Assembly (NCBI RefSeq): GCF_032854445.1
Contig: NC_088295.1
Span: 57,457,249 to 57,521,248 of the forward strand
Direction of reading: 5' to 3'
Length of the DNA: 64,000 bases
Source: Liolophura sinensis
Lineage: Eukaryota > Mollusca > Polyplacophora > Chitonida > Chitonidae
Below the pieces are notes generated by a model. That model ran no database searches and was not told where the DNA came from. It saw nothing but the letters and a program-made list of their open reading frames with translations. Below, in pieces: positions 36,014-47,505 of the stretch. How positions within the stretch are numbered: position 1 is the first letter of the stretch; each line of letters starts with the position of its first letter. Made by a program: the position numbers and the translations under genes.

Positions 36014-36233
36014 CTTAATGCAGTTTTGGATAAGCTTTTCGATTTGTGCCAAAGAATGAAAGGAATTGAAACAAGGAAACATTAAGTAATTAAGGTTTGC
36101 CGTAGCTTTAATATAATGCTTTAAAATACTTCTACTATCGAGTGTCTTCAAATGGGAATAATTGTTTGCCAGATCTAATCTAATTAACGATGAAGGTTAT
36201 TAGGTATTTGGTATTTGTATAAACGTTATAAGA

Positions 36234-36271
36234 TGACACTTACGTCATGACACTTACGTCACACTTACGTT
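36234..36271. promoter_or_regulatory. Triple TTACGTCA-type (bZIP/CRE-like) site cluster
   Basis: TGACACTTACGTCA occurs twice back to back (36234-36247, 36248-36261), followed by a third CACTTACGTTCA. TTACGTCA is an ATF/CREB-like core. Whether it is used is unknown; it is about 1.5 kb upstream of the ascl promoter. Confidence 0.5.
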
Positions 36272-36631
36272 CAGGGTGAACGATACCTTGGAGACGCCAA
36301 ATGAGGTTGAAACTTCAAAAGGAATTCTGACAAGATTGGGTTCCACTGATCAATTTTACCTGCTCGGTGCTATACGTGAGACATGCACTACAAGAGAATG
36401 GAAACCTGCACAACTAGGCCAGTACGAAGTTCTTTTGTCATTGGGTACAGGCTTTACATATTTACACGTAAAAGACTTCGAGTTTTTGATCCTTTTTCAA
36501 AGTATTTTGAGTTCAACATATGTTCATTTTCTACTTCTGGGGAAAAAATTCAGGTCATGCATAAACTGAGCATGTTTATCCTACAAACCTTTCCGAACTG
36601 TCAATCAAGAACATGCAGTTGACCAATGATA

Positions 36632-36792
36632 TTTATTTATTTATTTATTTATTTGATTGGTGTTTTACGCCGTACTCAAGAATATTTCACTTATATGACG
36701 GCGGCCAGCATTATGGTGGGAGGAAACCGGGCACAGCCCGCAGGAAACCCACGACCATCCGCAGGTTCCTGGAAGACCTTCCCACGTACGGT
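36632..36792 (-). mobile_element. SINE-A core-only copy with target site duplication
   Basis: Tail, complete core, then an abrupt end at CTTCCCACGTACGGT with no tRNA head. A 10-bp duplication ACCAATGATA flanks it (36622-36631 and 36793-36802). The breakpoint is within a few bases of that of the copy at 14391. Confidence 0.92.
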
Positions 36793-39700
36793 ACCAATGA
36801 TAAACAGTGTTGTGGCAAATAGGTCAAGTGGATACAAATGTTCAGTGTTGTGTCATGTAATGTGTCACGCCTATTTCCAAGCTGACTGTGTATAACGACG
36901 GGACACCTCTGTTGGTTATCTCTGGGCATGCTTCCGATACGCTGGCAGGCTTCCGGACAGGATGCAACCCCACGACTTGATCCTTCCGCCAATGAACTGG
37001 GACGGCGTTAAGGGATAAGTCGGTGATTAAGATGGAACTGTACGATCAACACAAAGTTTACAGAAACAGATATTTGATCGGTCTAATTGATTAGAGAAGC
37101 ACATCTCGGGTCATTAAGCGACACGTGCACAAGTCTTCACTAAGTAGCAAAAAATCCCCGCGCACGCATCTTCCCGTGTCGCGGAGAGTGTTTGCTCTTG
37201 AAGGGAAAACATTATTATAGTATAATCCCCATTTGGTATCTGGCTGCTTTATTTGCCACATTCAATAACCATTAATCATTAGTCTTCTTCTCCTAGACAG
37301 GGCTTTGTTCTTCGCATGTGTCGTTTATGCCATCCCAACGTCGCCCTGTAAAGATTAGCATTTGGCAGAGAGATTCTGTAAGTGGACTGCCGTCTTCTGT
37401 GATCTCGATCTAGTCTGCTAATATATTTGACAGATTTTGAGCAGAAACTTTGCTAAACTCTGCCATTTTTTAGTAATTATTCCCTTTTGCATTGTCTCCG
37501 CTTCAAAACGACTTTGTGTCATCAACTTGTAAATATATGAAGTCCTTGAATTTTGACAAGCTATAATTCACAATACGGAGATACAGGAGAAACATTACTA
37601 TATAAGTGTTCCGGCTTTCCTATAATTTAAGGATTGTAATGTTTGTCGCAGCAAAGTGCTCGTTATTTTGAGACTAGAACCAAAATTTTGGAGAATGTCT
37701 GAATTAAGCTTTCATTTGCATATCATCTTTAGTTTCAAGTAAAATTCTTAAAATATTTTTTCACACACGTCGGTATAGCTGGAGTCAGTTTTCGAAATAC
37801 CAATTCCGCTTGTGTCATTAAAGGTGTTGAATATGATCGATATAACAGATATATGCATACTTGCAGTCAAAGCGCAACTTAGATTCAGATTTTGGCTAAC
37901 AACAACTTTAATCTATAACTCTTTGCACGAATCCGTCCTAATTTCATGCGCTTTCTTAGTTCTTTGGTGGTTTACGTTAAGCGTTGATTTGGAAATTAGT
38001 AGCGCAATGGATAGCCCAGAACGTCCATTTTGTTCGACACCTGATATACGAATGTTTCGTTCGACGCTTAGGTTCTCTTTTAACGTAGATAATTTTTCTT
38101 CGCAAACTTTTTAGCATTGAAACTTGATGGAGAAATTTGATCAGATCTTCAAAGTGTTTCTAACAGCATCTGTCACAACGGATATTTTCTGGAATGTCTT
38201 TTTATTATTCGAATAGTGGAGTGCAAAGTTTTTTAGAATATTTTAAGCTATGTCTCTTTCGAGAGATCTACCAATAAGAATCTATTGCTCCAGAATTTAA
38301 CCATACCGTATACAGCGAGTTCATAGGTCACCGTTGTAAAATTATATTTAAAGACAGCTTAAGAGCATTAAGGTAAACTTTCTTGGTATAATAAAAAACA
38401 TTGGTTGCAAATCAATATATTTATTCTTTGAAAAAAGCGAAAGTCAAGCAAAGATAAAAAAATCCATCAATACAGTTCGAAGAAAGTTTGTCGAACGTTT
38501 TAGTTAACATGTGAGACGTGAGGGACAAAATAAAATCAGATTTTTACAATTTACTGATCCATGTATTTGACTTAAATGCTATTTTTCACCTTGTCGCTGG
38601 CTAACAAAAGGTGAACAGAGAGCGGTAAACTGCGTGCGCCTAATCTATCGGTGCGGTCGGGAGCAGGTATTGTCAGACAATCCATTTTCTCACGTGCGAA
38701 CATGTTACGCGGTGGCCTATCGGCTTAGCAATATGACGGGTCTCTCCGCGTTTTCGTTTAACTTTTTCACACCGCGGCTTCATTATCTCTCAAAGTCGAA
38801 ATTTATTACCAACACGTGGCTTTTGTAGGTAAAAAAACCTTTGTTGATTCTTGCATTCATGGAATATATTGCCCATTGTAGTTTGGCTCAGGAAGGTGTG
38901 GTGGGTTGTTGACGATGCTCGAAAGTGTTCCCACATATATCTGTACGATTGTGCAGTCAGTCAGCCGTGTCAACGAGGTGAGGAATGGGACAATACGGAA
39001 ATTATTGACACGGTTCTCTGAAAGGTCCGCGCTCTCTCACGAGAAGCACGTGCGCTGACTTTTGAGGGCAAGTCATAGACTCATTAGTCAGCTGCATAGG
39101 TAAATACCCAGTGTCCCGTTTTGTCGTTCTTAGCTTCCAAAAGAGCCAATAGTTAATGTGGAATTCAAACATTTACTGAACTTTTGTGGATGGTCTGTAC
39201 GTGGGGAAGAGAACAGGGAGATCGGGTGTTTTATTTTTATCAAAGTCATATGCATGGATGACCTATTTACACTACAAACATTTAAAATGTTCAACAGATG
39301 TCTTTTAGTTTCATATAGTCATATATTTTCATGCCCAAACAAGCATTCCGTTCAAAAATCAAAATATCCGCAGTATAGGTTCAACTGAAGCTATCTCCCT
39401 CAAACCGAGCAAATTACCAGGAACGAAAAAAATAATTGGTATATTTAGAAAAATGTAAAGAAAAAAAATGATCCATCGAAAGGATGGAGAAATTTATATA
39501 CCGGTACAAGTTTTGTCTGTGTGTTGATTTTATTCATTTATTTAAATAAGCATAATTCTTAAAAAGGCAAATGATTGGTGAAACGCTGAAATAAATCCAG
39601 GCTTACGTATATGATTTATTGTGCCATGTATATGAAATAAATTTGGCCCGAGAGGTAAATTGGTGATCGATTTTTAATTTATTACCTCGTATATCTGCAG

Positions 39701-40269
39701 CTTCAATGTGTTGCTTAAGTTTGTAACTGCCAAAGCAATCACAAATTTGTGTACACTGCCAATATTAAACGACGCAGGACATGTATTCATGAAAAAAATG
39801 TTTGAATCGCAGACTTCTTATCCATAAAGACATTACATGTAAATAGTGGGACTATACACGTATACGTTTCTGATAAAACGTAGGCTGGCATTCTTTTTAT
39901 AACATTGACGCTGTCAGAAAATCATTTCCAACGTTTTCTCCAAAACATTGGTGTTTTATAGAAAACATATGACATGCCTACTAGAGTGGTGAAATATCGG
40001 TTTTTATGTTGAAGTTTATGCCTGTCAGTTTTTGCTATGTAGGTAGCTCGCTCCAGGTGAGAAATGTTCTCGTGAACAATCAAAGTAAATCCATCAGTGA
40101 AGAAAACATTAAATTTGCATGGCTACATTTTGTCTTTGGTAACAGAATGTGTGCACTTATATACAGGCCTACATCAGTTTGTATCTTGTGACATATTGTT
40201 GTAATATGGCTTATTCCTCAACTCCCCCTCCCGTCTTCCACCCCCCCCCCCCCCCCACCACACACACAC

Positions 40270-40377
40270 ACAGGGTTCTGTCCGGCTTCCCCCTAAAATA
40301 GGTCTGGCCACTTTCGTATGAGTGAAATATTCTTGAGTCTATACCGTGTAAAACATCAATCAAATAAATAAACAAAT
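40270..40377 (+). mobile_element. SINE-A 3' half next to a C/CA-rich tract
   Basis: GTTCTGTCCGGCTTCCCCCT, CGTATGAGTGAAATATTCTT and ATCAATCAAATAAATAAACA. It is immediately preceded by a poly(C) run and a (CA)n stretch (40241-40272). Confidence 0.8.
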
Positions 40378-41279
40378 AATATTGCTTACTTTTTTACTGA
40401 ACAATTTTAACATGTATAAAGCAGATGTAAGTCAGTCGGCCTAAACTCTGTCGTCTTGTACAAGACAAGCAAAAGGCTTCCAATCTAAACACACTCAAGA
40501 TATATATCAGCCGCTTTTGCAGGCATTTTATATACCGGTAGTATTTCTTTTATAGTTCAGGCCTGCATGTATTTAGCACTAACGATGATTCACGGTATAC
40601 GTTTCTCTTCAAATATCGAATTTGGTCTTTATATATAGGCAGATGTATATTTGCGATATTCGGTATACAAAGTACCCGCGGTTATCCTGTATACAGACAT
40701 GAAAGACGATATGTGCGCCACGATACTCTCTGCTTTACTCACAGGAATACCTGTTGCAAACCTATGCTTTGGATTACACGCTACAGATAACCTATTTGCG
40801 TATGATAATGGTGCTAAATCGATGTACCCTAAGGCACGTGCCAAAGTTTTACATAAAATCTAAATTTTTTGTGTGCAGAAACACTACTCTGAGGACCTTG
40901 ACGGACACACAAAAACGTCTCTCTTAATCAGACAGTTGGTTAAATCCAAAATCACGTGATTGTCTGTGCTGTCAGGTATGGAAGCGAGCAGCCCACGAGC
41001 TTTGTTTGCGCATCTGTCATTGGTGGTTACCTAGCTGTCGCGTGCGTTCACATGACGAATTATATTCATCATCCAACCGCCGTACCCCTAATTAACTGCA
41101 TGTACTCTACGTGCCCGTTCATGGCCAGCTCAACAAGTAAATGGCGGAGAAAATGATTTCCTCTTAAGGATCTTTACACCTGATTACGCAGGTGTTAATA
41201 TGTCTGTACATGTGGACTACTTCAAAAACATGTTGGTTTTTGCAATAGCATACAGACATTTTGTAAAGAAAGCCAATGT

Positions 41280-41360
41280 ATTTAATTTAAAATTTCGTTT
41301 GTGACTTTAAGTTAATCAGTTTTATTGATTTTACAAAGATGTTTTGAGGTTTGTTAGGAA
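41280..41360. repeat. Dispersed repeat, copy 2
   Basis: Counterpart of 20428-20530. It is cut off exactly where a MITE-like end begins (41361). Confidence 0.6.
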
Positions 41361-41502
41361 TTCGGTTGTCTGAGAGATGCTAGAATGTATTCTGTATTGG
41401 CCGATTATGTTATCAGATTATGCTGTTAAATAAAACACACAAAGTCTATTAATCCTGTTAAAAGACAACCAAAAAGAGTCAACAGATTATTGTTTTCAGT
41501 GC
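41361..41502. mobile_element. MITE (foldback) copy 3, 5' end shortened
   Basis: TTGTCTGAGAGATGCTAGAA TGTATTCTG (split for length) matches the left arm of the 33269 copy. The right end AACAGATTATTGTTTTCAGTG matches its right terminus. The outer left arm is missing. Confidence 0.65.
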
Positions 41503-41660
41503 ATATACACCTGACCACTGTGATACATAAGTGAGAAATTCTTCCACCCTTCGTTGAGCACCAATGCAATCAAATCTATGAATGGTCATGTTGATTTTAC
41601 CATGATAACTGAAACATAAACATCCGCTTGATTCCGTGCGCGTATGAAGATCCAGTAATG

Positions 41661-41886
41661 GTGAGTTGGGGACTAGTCGCTTCTGCCGGAAGTTTTCAGC
41701 CAGTTGAAATACAGGGTCGCGGGTTCGAGTCCTGCTCTCGCTGTTTTGGCTGCGGCTTTTAGACAGGAGGTTTTTTAGATATCTGGTGATGGGCGTTGGT
41801 TTACTCGGACAGATTCCATTATCTGTAAACTTGACAGCCCTTTTGCAAGTGAAACAATCTCGAGCATTAAACGCATATCAAAAATA
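41661..41886 (+). mobile_element. SINE-D copy
   Basis: tRNA-like B box GGTCGCGGGTTCGAGTCC, then TGCTCTCGCTGTTTTGGCTG, ATCTGGTGATGGGCGTTGG, TTTACTCGGACAGATTCC and TTATCTGTAAACTTGACAGC. The second copy at 50352 has the same order. Confidence 0.7.
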
Positions 41887-42721
41887 TATGTGAGTTTCTA
41901 TCATCTATAAACATTTCTATCATATTTTGAAATTTTTGAGCGTTAATCACCTATCAGATAAATAAATAAATAAAAGTGAATTTCAGATATATTATAGGTT
42001 AAGTTAGTGCGAAAATAGCTTTGGCGAAGAAGGCATATTTTGAAGCAAACAACCAACCATCGAATTATAACCGACCAATAATTTAAAAGCTAGTTATTCC
42101 AATATAGACATTGTCATCATTTCTATCCTAGGCATATAGGAATGAGTGAAAAGCGCGACTGTAGTTAATATTTTTGCTTGCTTTTAAACAACGTGGAAAA
42201 AAAATCCGGTATTGTTTTTAACATGTTAGTCTGCCTTGTATTATTCCGATTATATACGCTAATTACCTGGACAAAACTATCTCCACATGCTAATCGACAC
42301 TTCAGCGAGACCGTGGGATTCTACATCTACCTTTGTACATTGCTTTGTAATAATAACTAAGTCCAATGTCGGGACATTGAAACATGGGAGGGGTAGGAGT
42401 ATTGATTTAACGCACCATGGCTCAGGTCGTTGGCTATAGCATTCAGTTGATGTGGTCAATATATACATCATATTGGACGGGCGTCAAACAGTTCCCTTAA
42501 AGCATGTAAATGCTTACTACAACGCATGTCAGTCAGTCATCCGTGAATGTTCCGCACACAGAAAGCGTTCACATTCCCACGAGTGTGGCCAGAGTCTGGT
42601 AAAAGGTTAGTTCTCACCAAACTATAGGCTCAATGACCGATCGAGTGTAGGCCTCTACATACACAACTCTGAATAAAGACCCAAATCTGATTCAGTCGGT
42701 TTTTATGTGTTAGAGCTGCAT

Positions 42722-42893
42722 GTGAGCCCAAATCCAGTTATGGTGGCTTCCTCTGCGATCGTACGTGGAGAGGTCTGGAAGCAGCCGGTGGATGGTCGTG
42801 TGTTTCCTCCCTCTATAATGTTGTCCGCCGTCGTATATAAGTGAAATGTTCTTGAGTGCGGCGTAAAAAAACAACCTACCAAACAAACGAATA
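42722..42893 (+). mobile_element. SINE-A core and tail, diverged
   Basis: GAGCCCAAATCCAGTTATGG, CTTCCTCTGCGATCGTACGT, GGTCGTGTGTTTCCTCCC, GCCGTCGTATATAAGTGAAA and TTCTTGAGTGCGGCGTAAAA. Confidence 0.85.
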
Positions 42894-43119
42894 CATAATT
42901 AAAGGTCAATGGTGTAAGCTATTCATGTATGATTAAAGCGAAAAAACTATACGATTATTCTGTGTTCGAAGGATAAAGTCATGCGTCGTGCATGAAGTAC
43001 ATGTACCCATACGTGATGCATGATATCCAGCTACTCAGTTAACCTAATGTGCTATAACTATAGAAAATAAATATATACAAAGTTTGCATATAATATAAAT
43101 AAAGCCCCATTTTTCTCTC

Positions 43120-43262
43120 AAGAGGTAGATCCACGATCAATCCTGGGTCGAGTCACACCTAAGACCTTAAAAGAGGAAGTTGTAACTTCCTCCCTTGGTG
43201 TAGAATCACGGCAAGGCGATGGTAAAAATAGTCTTTTACACATGCAAAAGGAGCGCTATGAG
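43120..43262 (+). mobile_element. SINE-B copy
   Basis: AGAGGTAGATCCACGATCAA, TCCTGGGTCGAGTCACACCT, CCTCCCTTGGTGTAGAATCA and GGCAAGGCGATGG follow the SINE-B order. Confidence 0.6.
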
Positions 43263-44905
43263 CGTGGTATATATGTATTTACAATAATGACAAATGATTT
43301 CGGTTTGTACACGTCATTTCGTTATCTTGGATGAGCTGTCTATTTAGAAGCTCCACCTCCTCACCTCAACAGGCTAACGACTCTCATCTTCAGGGATGTT
43401 GGAGGTTTGCTAGTGATGTCATTTGTAAGGATAAAAATGACATTGTCTTAAACGTTTTTAAACAAAGTTGTTTTTACGTTTCAGTATAACGTCACCCATT
43501 CATTCATACGTGTAAGATATGACACAAAATATTGTTTCTTGTTTAGTATAGAACAGTTCAATGATCGTTTTAAAACTTACAAAGCTAAATCTACCAGTGT
43601 TTACAAATAAATCCTGCATGTCTTTGCCTGAGCGAGGTCCAGCACGAGGGCAAAGGCGGTCAGTCGTCCGAACAATTAACGAATCTGTAAAGTAGGCCAT
43701 TTTCATTATCCTGAGTATAACAGTACCCGTTTGAAAAGTCCCGAAAGATCACTTCTAAATGGAATCTACCTTAGTTGGAATGAAACGGAATCGCCAGCCT
43801 TCAAATGCCTTAGAGACATTATGCAGTTGGCGACGTGTCTATAGATGCAGTTAAGGTAGCGGTATTAACAATCGGATTTCCTGTTGTCTGCAGTGTGCAG
43901 TCAGTGTAAAACAATCACATACGATTCTGCTTTTCTGTCAGAACTTATCGGTACAATTAACTGTAAAGGTTGTTTTTGTACATTCCTGTAAAATGATGAA
44001 GAATCTCAACTTGTCTGTCAACAACGAAGTGACCTTCACATTGCATGAGGCGTAAGCCGTTTGTAACGTTTCTGGAAAACTGAACTCTGATAGTGTTGAC
44101 GCCGGTCTGTTGAGACGTAGGGCCTACAAATCCAAGCCATCCGTAGAATGAAAACCATGCTATTTTCATTGTCCCAGCATCAAGGATCAGCAAACTCTCA
44201 TAGCCATTTGCGATCAGAGGACCCGTGATACCATCCTAGAGATAGCCATTTTAGAAATGTCGTCTGCTTGGTGTCACGTGTTGAAGGTTACAGGCCATTT
44301 CATAGGCGGCCCTGTCACCGGACAAGGGTGACAATAGGCCTACAAGTCTAAGATATGCTACTGGTAACGCATGCCTGGTAATTGTGAGCAAACATCGTCT
44401 TGTAATAGTTAAGGCAAGCGTTTACGATTGAGCGGTCTATTTTTTGTTTTATGTAATAAAATTTGACCGCGTGGTGCGACATAATACTTTGACACTGTAT
44501 GTTTCAACGCTGAAATTTTAACACATTCAACCTGATATTTCGCCAAATTAAGTCTGTACATGCCAAAAGCAATACATATACTTTCAGTAATAGGCCTTCA
44601 TATACCTCTAGAATGGAAAGTACAAAGTAAGGCGACATCAATCATCTTTGTTTTTTTAAAATGCAGGCATATTCAAGGGAGAAAACTCGGGAGACCATTG
44701 GTACGCTCAGACGGGAGTGATCTTTCTTACATCGCTGCACGATGATACTACAGTATGATGATAAATGTGTTATTGAAAGAGACAAATTAATTGCGTGAAA
44801 CATAATGAGATTTTCATATGCCTGTACCTGATATGTAAGAGGAAGAAGAAAAGCATGGTTACATTTCTTAGTAAACCTATAAACCTCGCATTCTGAATTG
44901 TTCTT

Positions 44906-45157
44906 GTGGGCCTACGTGGCCGCGATGTGATTAGAGTGCCAGCGCCGCGCACTGATCCAGGAACTTGTGAGTTCATGGCCTGCTCATGCTGGTTTCGTCT
45001 TCCGCTGTACGTGGGAAGGCCTGTCAGCAACCTGCAGATTATCATGGATTCCTCCGGGCTCCGACCACAATAATATTGCTAACCGCCGTCGTACTGTATA
45101 AGTGAAATATTTCTTGAATACATCAATAAGAAAAACATCAATCAAGTAAATAAATAG
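44906..45157 (+). mobile_element. SINE-A, near full length, diverged
   Basis: GTGGGCCTACGTGGCCGCGA head, CTTGTGAGTTCATGGCC box, GTACGTGGGAAGGCCTGTCA core, and tail AACATCAATCAAGTAAATAA. Confidence 0.88.
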
Positions 45158-46268
45158 CCTAAATAATTGTTCTGTTCAGCGCACTATATCCTCCCAGTTG
45201 GCCCCTATTTTTACGAGTACACCTGGAGCTGCCATACATCTACTAACGTACGGCCTAACGGTACTCGGACTAATTTCATCCTCCTTATTCCTCTGTGGAC
45301 CAGACCCACATGTAACTGATAAACCATTCTGGAAGTCCACCATGCAGACCTCAACTAGCTATGGAGACAGGAACCAGACCTGCCATTGGACATATACATT
45401 TAGAAGCAGAGCTCTATATTTGAGATTCGAACAGTGAACCATTGTGTTATGACGTACATGTACATACACATTGCTCTATCGAGCATGCGAGATTGACGTT
45501 TCAACTGTTTATTATATATAATACATATTATTAATAACGTATAGAAGAGGCCGCTTCTGGTAAACGCGACATAAAATTTGACTTCTTTTCCTTCGTTGAT
45601 AAGTACACGGAGCCACAGAAACACCTGTATGTAAGGAGATAATAAAAAGGGACATATGAAATATCTTTTTGTGAGACAGGACTTTTGACAAACGTTACAT
45701 GTACCCGTATACCAGGAAATAAGCCACTTAAAGGATTTTAATCTCCAGAACTGTATAGCTACATGTACTCAACACGGAAACGGCGGGTATTGTATATGTT
45801 TTCGAGCTACCACGCATGAATGATAAGGATACCAGGATTATTTAGATAAAATCTTAATCTGTAAGGCTCACGTTTAATATAGGCCGCCTATAAACTGATA
45901 TTTTCTGCTTCATTAACGTCGCGATGTACACAGTGGTGTATAATGGTGGTGACAAGGCAATGACATGTATTAGACGTGAGTGTGTACGTGGAAATCAATG
46001 TACTTTTTAACACTGAGAACTGTGCTGATGAAAGTCTTATTTCCAAGAAAAGGTTATTCTCGTCGAGGAAGTTTGATTAGCGTCTGTCACCGGGTATAAC
46101 GGGTGAGGAGGACACCTTGAGGAGGAAAATGACAGTTACGCTACTTCAGCTGTTTGATTGGTTATTATTTAAGTTCCTATACAATCTATTTCCAATCTTC
46201 TGTGGTAACTGAGAAAAGAATGACGTAATGTAAAAACTGTAGATCAACGTGGAAACATTTCGGGTTTT

Positions 46269-46810
46269 CAGCTAATCCACAAGGCTGTTCTCAACTAATC
46301 CACTAGGTTGTTCTCAGCTAATCCCCAACATGTTAGCTAATCCACTGGGTTGTTCTCAGCTAATCCACAGCCTGCCAGCTAATCCACTATGCTGTTCTCA
46401 GCTTATCCACAGCCTGCCTGCTAATCCACTAGGCTGTTCTCAGCTTATCCACAGCCTGCCAGCTAATCCACTAGGCTGTATTCAGCTAATCCTGATATGA
46501 TTATAAATATAATCCTCAGCCTGTTAGGTAGTCCACAACCCGTTAGGTAGTCCACAGCCTGTTAGGTAGTCCACAGCCTGTTAGCTAATCTACAAGGCTA
46601 TTCTCAGCTAATCCAGTAGACTATTAGCTAATCCATTAGGCTGTTTTCAGCTAATCCACAGCCTGTTAGCCAATCCAATAAGCTGTTCTCATCTAATCCA
46701 CAGCCTGTTAGTTAATCCACTAAGCTGTTCTCAGCTAATCCACAACCCGTTAGTCAATCCACAGCCTGTTAGCTAATCCACTAGGCTATTCTCAGATGAT
46801 CCACAGGCTA
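46269..46810. repeat. About 45-bp composite minisatellite (CAGCTAATCCAC array)
   Basis: Two alternating subunits: CAGCTAATCCACTAGGCTGT TCT and CAGCTAATCCACAGCCTGTTAG. About 12 composite units, with a variant patch (TTAGGTAGTCCACA repeated three times near 46530) and a short break near 46490-46510. The array ends at a (AAAT)n tract. No ORF of interest; not CRISPR-like because there are no unique spacers. Confidence 0.92.
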
Positions 46811-47037
46811 TAAAAATAAATAAATAAATAAATCCTTTATAGCACGTGATACTTCAAGTTGTTGCAGGTTAAAGGGACGCTGCATTTCTGATTTCTCATT
46901 CCAATCAAGTCAGCATTTTACAAATGTGAAGATAATGAGATACCTGTCAGGTTGATTCAATACTCTATTTTTATTTAATTTCATTGTTTCTTTGCGTCAT
47001 TCTCAATAAGATTTCAATAGGTCAGGTTTATTTAATC

Positions 47038-47285
47038 ATTTATTTATTTGATGGGTGTTTTACGCCGTACTCAAGAGTATTTCACTTATACTACGGCGGT
47101 CAGCATTATGATGGGAAGAAACCGGGCATAAGCCGGCGGAAACCCACGATCATCCGCAGTTTGTTCGCAGACCTTCACACATATGACAAGAGAGGAAGCC
47201 AGCATGAGCTGGACTTAAACCCACAGCGACCGGATTGGTGAGAGGCTCCTGCATCAATGCGCCGCGCTGGCGTGCAAAGGCAGCC
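47038..47285 (-). mobile_element. SINE-A, full length
   Basis: TTTATTTATTTGATGGGTGT tail, complete core, then GTGAGAGGCTCCTGCATCAA and GCGCCGCGCTGGCGTGCAAA of the head. Confidence 0.9.
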
Positions 47286-47286
47286 C

Positions 47287-47505
47287 ATGTAGATGTCTAT
47301 TTCACACCTCTCTTTATACTGGGATGGCAGAGTTACAGAGTATAAACAGAGGTGTAAAACAGTCATAACTAGGAGTGAAGGAAACCGAACAGAACTCGGA
47401 TGATATACCACCACACATGTTTGACAAACATAGCTGACAAACATATTCCCTGTCCAAGACCGGGTTTGAGCCCGCGCGCCAGGTAAAATCTTTCAGATTT
47501 TAAAC
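47287..47505 (-). mobile_element. SINE-E (tRNA-derived), minus strand
   Basis: On the minus strand: TGGCGCGCGGGCTCAAACCC (B-box type), GGACAGGGAATATGTTTGTC, GAGTTCTGTTCGGTTTCCTT and a terminal ACCTCTCTTTATACTGGGATGG-like word read from the plus strand. A related word occurs at 4508-4560. It abuts the SINE-A head, so the two may have inserted end to end. Confidence 0.55.

Noticed and set aside
37812-38114. 100-codon plus-strand ORF
   Set aside because: Hydrophobic but without a signal or transmembrane pattern I trust; AT-driven frame in intergenic DNA.
40651-40863. Open frames on both strands near 40.7 kb
   Set aside because: Mutually overlapping antisense frames without domains; probably chance.
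45198-45437. 79-codon plus-strand ORF
   Set aside because: Contains NQTCHWTY-like residues but no family match I recognise; begins inside ordinary intergenic DNA.
46269-46810. CRISPR-like array
   Set aside because: Units are contiguous and degenerate with no unique spacers, in a eukaryotic genome.
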